Source of the DNA: a bacterium UBP3_UBA6266 | GTDB lineage: Bacteria; Auribacterota; UBA6266 | Direction: 5' to 3' | NCBI GenBank assembly: GCA_002440765.1 | Contig: DJVC01000113.1 | Location: 1 to 10,086, forward strand | DNA length: 10,086 nucleotides | In this document: in pieces, positions 5,728-10,086 of the stretch | Position numbering within the stretch: the stretch's first letter is position 1 | How the letters are laid out: every line of letters starts with the position of its first letter | Notes under the pieces: model-generated | Told to the model about the DNA's origin: nothing | The model's input: only the letters and a program-made list of their open reading frames with translations | Databases searched by the model: none | Position numbers and translations under genes: made by a program

Positions 5728-6933
5728 CTAAGATTGGCTCGCGGGGTTTTCGGGGGCAAAACCCGGAGCGTTCGGGCCGAACCTGTTTCCGCCCGGAGGA
5801 GGTTGGTAACCTTCCGCTCCGAGGGTCTGAGCATTGATTCCCTGTGAAAGAATGTCGAGAGCTTCTCCGAACGTAACAAATGAATTTATCGGGCCGGTTA
5901 TATTCACGCCTGCGTCCGCAAGCGCTTCGATAGCCGCCTGAACCGCGATTTCCGCCCCCGCGTCGATAGCTGCCTGAGCATCGGCCGGACTTAATCCGGA
6001 CCCGGCCTGAGACAACGTAATGTTCAGCGATGACTGAATCATATTCTGCAGGTTGCCGGCCTGACTGTTAATTGAACCGGCGAGTGTTTCGCTGAGAGAC
6101 TGCGTGTTGCCTGAAGGTTGATTTCCTGATTGTGAAAGAAATTGGCTGAAATTTACCGTGACAGGGTCTCCGGTCCTGTTTCCGCTCGCGTCCAGCGCGT
6201 AAGTAGTCACCGCACCTGACGTAACATCCACTTCCATGCTCTGCCCGTTGTAAGAGAGCTTATAGGTGGTTCCTTTGATGGCGGCGACGGATATAGGTGT
6301 CGCTGTCCTGAATGCCGACCCTTTCTTGATATCATTAATATCCACTATCATGTCGCCCCTGGAAAGGTAAAGAAGGACATTTTCTGTCTTGTCGGGATTA
6401 TAGTTTAAGGTTTTTATCATAATTTCGGAGTCATTGAGTATTTTTATTCCTCCCATGGAACCTATCTGGAGGATTGCGGAAGATGTTTCCTCTGTTGAAA
6501 CAGAAGCGCCTTCTGCGAGGGTCATTCTTTCCCGCGCGGGTGTCCAGTCTCCATTACGGTCCTTTTTAACATTTACGGGACCCTCGATATTAATGAGCAT
6601 GGCGAGAAATTTATCTTTGTCGTCTTCACCCGTTAATTTTTTTATCACCGCGTCTTCCAGTCCGAGGCTCCGTTCAAGGATAATCGCCATATCGCCGTTA
6701 GTAAGGACCTTATCCGCTTCAAATCCGCCGGGAGGGGTTATGCCTTTTGCGGCAAGTATGGAAAAATAATCCTCGGTTGTCGGGTTATCGGGCAGCATAT
6801 TTGTTAATCCCAGCGAATTTACAAGATATTCGGCAAACCGGGCCTGTGTAACAGTGTCGGTGCTTTCGAGCGGAAACGCGGCTGTTCCCGCGAGCAGTAA
6901 AAACAGGATGAAAACCATATTCAAGTATTTCAT
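5728..6933 (-). CDS. Secreted FecR-domain protein with SLH-like N-terminus
   Basis: A 401-aa exported protein. A signal peptide spans residues 1-20 (MVFILFLLLAGTAAF). Residues about 26-95 resemble an S-layer-homology-like pair: TQARFAEYLVNSLGL, then a DYFSILAAKGITP turn and LTNGDMAIILERSLGL. Residues about 113-245 fit the FecR fold: IEGPVNVKK...DWTPARERMTLAEGASVSTEETSSAILQIG, then GGIKILNDSEIMI, and the closing AFRTATPISVAAIKGTTYKL. The C-terminal part (about 260-400) is low complexity: Ser/Gln/Asn-rich, an Ala-rich helix (DAQAAIDAGAEIAVQAAIEALADAG) and a Pro/Gly-rich tail. FecR domains of this free-standing type are found in envelope proteins; this one lacks the FecR transmembrane regulator layout, so a sigma-factor role is not supported. 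The start has a clear SD (AAGGG, 6 nt upstream). The stop is TAG. Confidence 0.85.
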   Translation of the reverse strand: MKYLNMVFILFLLLAGTAAFPLESTDTVTQARFAEYLVNSLGLTNMLPDNPTTEDYFSILAAKGITPPGGFEADKVLTNGDMAIILERSLGLEDAVIKKLTGEDDKDKFLAMLINIEGPVNVKKDRNGDWTPARERMTLAEGASVSTEETSSAILQIGSMGGIKILNDSEIMIKTLNYNPDKTENVLLYLSRGDMIVDINDIKKGSAFRTATPISVAAIKGTTYKLSYNGQSMEVDVTSGAVTTYALDASGNRTGDPVTVNFSQFLSQSGNQPSGNTQSLSETLAGSINSQAGNLQNMIQSSLNITLSQAGSGLSPADAQAAIDAGAEIAVQAAIEALADAGVNITGPINSFVTFGEALDILSQGINAQTLGAEGYQPPPGGNRFGPNAPGFAPENPASQS

Positions 6934-6988
6934 AACTATCCCTTAAAAAGACGGTTAGCAAAACTTACGGGCAACAACCCGGCACATA

Positions 6989-7017
6989 AATATTTCATAA
7001 AAATGTGAAGTTGTCAA
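6989..7017 (-). promoter_or_regulatory. Promoter of the FecR-domain gene
   Basis: On the minus strand a perfect -35 TTGACA (7012-7017), 17-nt spacer and -10 AATATT (6989-6994, 4 of 6). The start would be near 6982, giving a leader of about 49 nt that contains CGGG/CCCG (6968-6981) at its very 5' end and the Shine-Dalgarno AAGGG at 6940-6944. Confidence 0.6.
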
Positions 7018-7052
7018 TCCGAAAAAATAAGACAGGAGTAAATTCGCTGCGT

Positions 7053-7544
7053 CTACTGGACGGACTTTCCGTGTTTTTGTTTGACCATCATGGGCCTGTA
7101 GATATAATCGATGTACCCAAACTTTTCTTTAGGGGTGTATTTCAGGCTTATTATGACGTCCCTGCCCACCCATTCGTATTCATACCCTTCGATACCCTGG
7201 TTTGCGCGTTTACCATGCTGGTAAAAAAGAAGGCTTCGGATCTTTTCGAAGTTTGTTTCTCCTTCAAATCCGATGCTTGCGGCGTAGAATTTGTTTTTAG
7301 AAAATATATATACTATGATTTTCAGGGCGGCGCTTCCGAAATCGAGATTTTCATTTTTCATCGCGAAGAACATATCGTTTCCAAACCTCCGGACCGGTTG
7401 AAGGCCGGGTATGTTAGCGGATGATGTCTCCCATTTTATGCCGTGAAAACCGTCGGGTTCATTTTGAAAAGAGCCTGCCCGGGTTGGGAAAAATACAGCA
7501 AGCAGCAGTAATGGAACGAGAAGTAAGGCTGTGTTTACTTTCAT
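7053..7544 (-). CDS. Secreted 163-aa protein of the DGFxGIKW type, function unknown
   Basis: An exported protein with a signal peptide (residues 1-23, LLLVPLLLLAVFFPTRA) followed by DGFHGIKWETSSANIPGL. The order after this is: a short beta-rich stretch ending in LDFGSAALKIIVYIFSKNKFYAASIGFEG, then NFEKIRSLLFYQHGK, YEYEWVGRDVIISLKY, and a final FGYIDYIYRPM. I have the impression of similar small exported hypothetical proteins in other Gram-negative bacteria (GIKWG near the N-terminus, a central GGA strand, W-G-x-x...L.Y near the end), but I know no assigned function. There is no Shine-Dalgarno; TATAAT ends 9 nt before the ATG. It is divergent from the YwqK-like gene and 119 nt upstream of the FecR gene, which has its own promoter. 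Confidence 0.8.
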   Translation of the reverse strand: MKVNTALLLVPLLLLAVFFPTRAGSFQNEPDGFHGIKWETSSANIPGLQPVRRFGNDMFFAMKNENLDFGSAALKIIVYIFSKNKFYAASIGFEGETNFEKIRSLLFYQHGKRANQGIEGYEYEWVGRDVIISLKYTPKEKFGYIDYIYRPMMVKQKHGKSVQ

Positions 7545-7553
7545 AACTGTTGT

Positions 7554-7559
7554 ATTATA
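7554..7559 (-). promoter_or_regulatory. -10 TATAAT for the 163-aa secreted protein
   Basis: A perfect TATAAT on the minus strand lies 9 nt before the ATG at 7544, placing the start point near 7547-7548 with a leader of about 3 nt. A TTGACA (7568-7573) lies only 8 nt upstream of it, too close to be its -35, and no -35 at the normal distance is convincing. Confidence 0.5.
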
Positions 7560-7638
7560 TACGATTGTGTCAAATAAGTGTTAACTATTACGGATATACG
7601 GTTGATTGTCCCCGGAAAATTTGCTCCCTGTCCAACGG

Positions 7639-7678
7639 TACCATATATAAGTCTTTTAAAAAAACAATTTATATGGTA
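7639..7678. promoter_or_regulatory. Inverted repeat upstream of the YwqK-like gene
   Basis: Perfect 9-bp arms TACCATATA (7639-7647) and TATATGGTA (7670-7678), separated by 22 bp, so the arm centres are 31 bp apart, about three helical turns. The left arm overlaps a possible -10 (TATATA 7644-7649, with TTGCTC 17 nt upstream at 7621-7626). This is the layout of a two-site operator. As RNA it would form an AU-rich hairpin instead. The rest of the divergent region (7560-7703) shows no other gene. Confidence 0.45.
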
Positions 7679-7721
7679 GAAATATTTGAGATTATTTTTT
7701 TATAGGAGAAGTATATTTTAA

Positions 7722-8363
7722 ATGAGAAGACTTTTGTGGGTGGTATTGTTTCTGCTTGCGGTCTCGCCTGTATCAGCCCAGCTGGTTATGATGAAGACAG
7801 GGAAGACGGAAAAAGGATGGAAAAGAGCTTTCTACAGTGCCAGCGCGGAATTGGCCGTTCAGGAATTTGACCGGGATTGGAATTTAAAGAAGATGAAAGG
7901 CAGGATACCCGACGGCGTTGCCAGGGAGTACGATGGTTCCGGCCGGCTTATCAGGATATATAATTATAAAAATAACAGGAGAGAAGGGGAATCAAAGGTC
8001 TATTATGAGAATGGAAAAATAAAATCGATAAAGAATTACAGAAGAGATATCCTTGAAGGGGTAAGCCGGAGTTTCTATTCTGACGGCGCCCTTGAAACGG
8101 AGCGGATTTATAAAAAGGGGAAACTGGACGGCTCATGCAGGAAATGCGATGAAAAAGGGACTTTACTTTTTGAATATAATTACAGCGCCGGGGAACAGGA
8201 CGGAATCACCAGGCAATACACCTCCGAAGGAGTCCTTATAGGGGAATATAATTTCAAAAAGGGGAAACTGGACGGCGAATCAAAAATCTACAATTCCGAC
8301 GGAACATTGACAGGCATTGATACATACAGAGGCGGAGATTTGATACGCAAACAGGCTTATTAG
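7722..8363 (+). CDS. Secreted YwqK-family (MORN_2 repeat) protein
   Basis: A 213-aa exported protein: signal peptide MRRLLWVVLFLLAVSPVSA with probable cleavage after residue 19, a spacer to about residue 64, then six repeats in exact 24-residue register, beginning at glycines 65, 89, 113, 137, 161 and 185. Each follows G....y...G.l.....y..g....G, the MORN_2 / YwqK pattern that forms an extended beta-hairpin sheet. Databases often label this family 'antitoxin', but nothing in this window acts as a toxin partner, and a signal peptide argues for an envelope role. AGGAGA at 7704-7709 is the likely ribosome site, although 12 to 13 nt from the ATG is long. The TAG stop is 7 nt from purU, so the two are probably co-transcribed. 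Confidence 0.85.
   Translation: MRRLLWVVLFLLAVSPVSAQLVMMKTGKTEKGWKRAFYSASAELAVQEFDRDWNLKKMKGRIPDGVAREYDGSGRLIRIYNYKNNRREGESKVYYENGKIKSIKNYRRDILEGVSRSFYSDGALETERIYKKGKLDGSCRKCDEKGTLLFEYNYSAGEQDGITRQYTSEGVLIGEYNFKKGKLDGESKIYNSDGTLTGIDTYRGGDLIRKQAY
8112..8276 (+). repeat. Intragenic identical 21-nt repeat in the YwqK-like gene
   Basis: The 21 nt at 8112-8132 are identical to 8256-8276; both encode the stretch KKGKLDG. The distance is exactly 144 nt, i.e. two 24-codon repeats. Identity at third positions, where the other repeats have diverged, indicates a recent duplication or gene conversion within the repeat array. Confidence 0.7.
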
Positions 8364-8370
8364 CGTAATT

Positions 8371-9228
8371 ATGAAAACAAAAACAGTCAGACTTTTAGTG
8401 TCCTGCCCTGACAGAAAAGGGATAGTCGCCGCTGTCTCGTCGTTTTTATTCGATAACGGAGCTAATATCATTGAGTCCGACCAGTACGCGACGAGACGTT
8501 CATCCGGGGTTTTTTTCATACGGATTGAATTTGAGGCTGAAAAAGAACTGGCGGATGAGGATAGTTTCAGTCAAAAATTCAGCCCGCTGGCGAAGAAGTT
8601 CTCTTTTGACTGGACGGCAAGTTTCGCCGAACCGCGCAAAAAGATGGTCGTTTTTGCGTCTTTGGAGGAACATTGTGTGCTTGAACTGTTATGGAGATGG
8701 AAAAACGGGGAACTTCCGGTTGATATCCCTTATATTATCAGCAACCATGAGGTGTTAAAAACCGTTGCGGACCAGTTCGGCATTGATTTTAGGTTTTTTA
8801 AGGCGGATAAGGGAAACAGAGAAAAAACTGAACAGGGGATGATGTCTCTTATCAGGGGCAAAGCGGATTTTATCGTGCTGGCAAGGTATATGCAGATATT
8901 GACCGGCGGATTTGTAGATGAATACAGGAACAGAATAATAAATATCCATCATTCCTTTCTTCCCGCGTTTGCGGGGGCCAAACCCTATGAGCAGGCGTAT
9001 CAGAGAGGAGTGAAGATAATAGGGGCGACTTCCCATTATGTTACCGAGGAGCTTGACAGAGGTCCGATAATCGAACAGGATGTCGAAAGGGTAACCCATA
9101 AAGACGATGTCGAGGAACTGAAACGCAAGGGAAAAGACATAGAAAGAACCGTGCTTTTCAGGGCCGTGAAGTGGCACGCGGAAGATCGTATTATAGTTTA
9201 TAACAACAGGACGATTGTCTTTGCCTGA
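8371..9228 (+). CDS. purU: Formyltetrahydrofolate deformylase PurU
   Basis: PurU hydrolyses 10-formyl-tetrahydrofolate to formate and THF, balancing one-carbon pools and supplying formate for purine synthesis. The 285-aa length is normal (E. coli about 280). Residues about 6-85 are an N-terminal ACT domain (LLVSCPDRKGIVAAVSSFLFDNGANI), the usual site of Met/Gly control. Residues about 92-284 are the formyltransferase fold: HCVLELLWRWKNGELPVDIPYIISNH, then IINIHHSFLPAFAGAKPYEQAYQRGVKIIGATSHYV and LDRGPIIEQDV. The catalytic Asn-His-Asp triad is N191, H193 and D229, all present. ISNH, HHSFLPAF and the C-terminal RTIVF distinguish it from PurN. No Shine-Dalgarno is visible before the ATG, which lies 7 nt after the YwqK-like gene's stop, so translation is probably coupled. 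Confidence 0.95.
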   Translation: MKTKTVRLLVSCPDRKGIVAAVSSFLFDNGANIIESDQYATRRSSGVFFIRIEFEAEKELADEDSFSQKFSPLAKKFSFDWTASFAEPRKKMVVFASLEEHCVLELLWRWKNGELPVDIPYIISNHEVLKTVADQFGIDFRFFKADKGNREKTEQGMMSLIRGKADFIVLARYMQILTGGFVDEYRNRIINIHHSFLPAFAGAKPYEQAYQRGVKIIGATSHYVTEELDRGPIIEQDVERVTHKDDVEELKRKGKDIERTVLFRAVKWHAEDRIIVYNNRTIVFA

Positions 9229-9246
9229 ACCTGTCTCTCCGGTTCA
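9226..9246 (+). other. Small hairpin at the purU stop codon
   Basis: TGAACC (9226-9231) pairs with GGTTCA (9241-9246) around a 9-nt loop; the TGA is the purU stop codon. No T-run follows, so it is not a typical rho-independent terminator. It may only protect the 3' end or have no role. Confidence 0.35.
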
Positions 9247-9264
9247 AACTTCGGAATAAAATGA

Positions 9265-9293
9265 TTGTCATATTTCTTCCGGAAGATTAAAAT
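9265..9293 (+). promoter_or_regulatory. corA promoter with a palindrome in its spacer
   Basis: -35 TTGTCA (9265-9270, 5 of 6), 17-nt spacer, -10 TAAAAT (9288-9293, 5 of 6). The predicted start is near 9300, with a leader of about 40 nt. The spacer contains the perfect 12-bp palindrome TCTTCCGGAAGA (9275-9286), placed where a dimeric repressor, or a MerR-type activator that twists the spacer, would bind. Confidence 0.65.
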
Positions 9294-9339
9294 AAATAGG
9301 ATTTATCTATATAAACATTACCGGTTTGGAGTGTTGAAG

Positions 9340-10086
9340 ATGATTTCGGCGTATATATATACGGATGGAAAAATTGAGATAATCAACTCTGTTGAAAAGC
9401 TTTCGAAGGATATCCTTCAAAAGGGGAAGGTGTGGCTTGACGTATCGCAGCCGGCCGATGGGGAACTAAAGAAAGTGCTTGAAGAATTCTTCAATTTTCA
9501 TCCCCTGAGCATAGAAGACTGTTTTACCGAAATGCATTATCCCAAGGTTGATGATTACGGGAACTACCTTTTTATTGTTATACACGCGCCGGATTTTACG
9601 CATCTTGAGACTTTTGAGACAGTTGAAGTCGATGTTTTTCTTGGAAAGGATTTTCTTGTTACATACAGCCGCGCGCATGTGAAAAGCACGGATACCCTTA
9701 AGGAAAGATGCATAAAAGACCCCAGGCGGATATTTGAGCAGGGAATGGATATGATGTTCTACAACTTTGTTGACAGCACCATGGACAATTACAACAACAT
9801 CCTGTATTTTTTTGAGAAAAGAATTCAGAAATTCGAGGATGAAGTGGTTGACGGGGAAATAACCATTTCGCTTAAGGATATTATCCTTTTAAGGAACGAC
9901 CTCAAAGAAGTCCGCAGGATACAGCAGCCGCAGAGAGAACTTTTTAACAGGCTGTCCAAACAGAAGTTTTCACAGATACTTGATAAAACAAGAAGATATA
10001 TGAGGGATACCTATGATGCCATGTACAGGATCAATGACGAAATAGATAACCTCAGGGATTATATAAACAGCGTCAGGGATATTTAG
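9340..10086 (+). CDS. corA: CorA-family Mg2+/divalent cation transporter, ending before its membrane domain
   Basis: CorA proteins form pentameric magnesium channels: a large cytosolic N-terminal domain followed by two C-terminal helices with a GMN motif. This ORF has the cytosolic domain (VWLDVSQPADGELKKVLEEFFNFHPLSIEDCF, HYPKVDDYGNYLFIVIH, and the long helices around KRIQKFEDEV and RRYMRDTYDAMYRINDEIDNLRDYINSVRDI). It then meets TAG at 10084-10086, the last bases of the window. From ATG 9340 it is 248 aa, about 60-100 short of the family. The stop falls where homologues continue Y-L-S-x-x-S-N and enter the first membrane helix; TAG is one base from a Tyr codon. TAG also ends two or more other ORFs here, so codon reassignment is unlikely. 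The ATG is chosen because GGAG lies 8 nt upstream and the CorA fold begins just after; in-frame TTG/GTG codons upstream have no such support. Confidence 0.85.
   Translation: MISAYIYTDGKIEIINSVEKLSKDILQKGKVWLDVSQPADGELKKVLEEFFNFHPLSIEDCFTEMHYPKVDDYGNYLFIVIHAPDFTHLETFETVEVDVFLGKDFLVTYSRAHVKSTDTLKERCIKDPRRIFEQGMDMMFYNFVDSTMDNYNNILYFFEKRIQKFEDEVVDGEITISLKDIILLRNDLKEVRRIQQPQRELFNRLSKQKFSQILDKTRRYMRDTYDAMYRINDEIDNLRDYINSVRDI

Noticed and set aside
7005..7424. 139-aa plus-strand frame
   Set aside because: It runs antisense to the signal-peptide gene at 7053-7544, and its product shows no recognisable features.
7722..8363. Toxin-antitoxin system based on the YwqK 'antitoxin' label
   Set aside because: No toxin gene is adjacent and the protein has a signal peptide; the label is a database habit for MORN_2 repeats.
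9265..9339. Upstream TTG start for CorA (25 extra residues)
   Set aside because: The extra residues are not CorA-like, the TTG is the -35 element of a good promoter, and GGAG sits 8 nt before ATG 9340.
10084..10086. Reassigned amber codon in CorA
   Set aside because: TAG also ends the FecR-domain, YwqK-like and 163-aa genes at sensible positions, so it is read as stop here.

Overview
The window looks like a chromosomal segment of an uncultured bacterium with a Gram-negative type envelope. Five ORFs carry Sec-type signal peptides, one is FecR-like, and one small protein is membrane anchored. The genes are close-packed, with moderate GC and ATG, GTG and TAA/TAG/TGA usage. No single gene fixes the taxonomy. 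The mixture of secreted HEAT, FecR and YwqK-type proteins with sparse Shine-Dalgarno sites reminds me of candidate-phylum genomes such as Omnitrophota, but this is a guess. There is no phage, transposase, CRISPR array or toxin-nuclease system here.

Layout on the left: the window opens inside pstB, followed by phoU (1-1024, +), the end of a phosphate-uptake operon. The phoU stop codon lies inside a palindromic element of about 120 bp (1010-1129). A gene-free, hairpin-rich stretch follows (1130-1350), then a bidirectional terminator and a minus-strand tRNA-Glu(CTC) with its own promoter. Next comes a plus-strand cluster (1623-3697): a YhiN/HI0933-type flavoprotein, a membrane-anchored protein carrying a DnaJ-like zinc module, and a thioredoxin-type arsenate reductase / LMW phosphatase. 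It converges, with a 4-bp stop-codon overlap, on a minus-strand series.

The minus-strand series (3694-7544), in order of transcription, is: a secreted 163-aa protein with a GIKW motif, a secreted FecR-domain protein with an SLH-like N-terminus, a secreted 164-aa protein with an internal duplication, a secreted five-repeat HEAT protein, and a DUF502 membrane protein. At least four of these five are exported or membrane proteins that may act in the envelope. Divergently, on the plus strand, lie a secreted YwqK/MORN_2 repeat protein, purU (formyltetrahydrofolate deformylase), and a CorA-family protein that stops exactly where its transmembrane domain should begin, at the last base of the window.

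No complete novel system is evident. The most useful observations are: (i) three minus-strand genes without Shine-Dalgarno sites have a perfect TATAAT only 5-9 nt upstream of the start codon, suggesting leaderless mRNAs; (ii) the palindromic element absorbs the phoU 3' end, with a tandem hairpin cluster beside it; (iii) CorA is truncated at a conserved Tyr position; (iv) a perfect 12-bp palindrome sits between the -35 and -10 boxes of the corA promoter; (v) a DnaJ zinc module occurs on a membrane anchor without a J domain.
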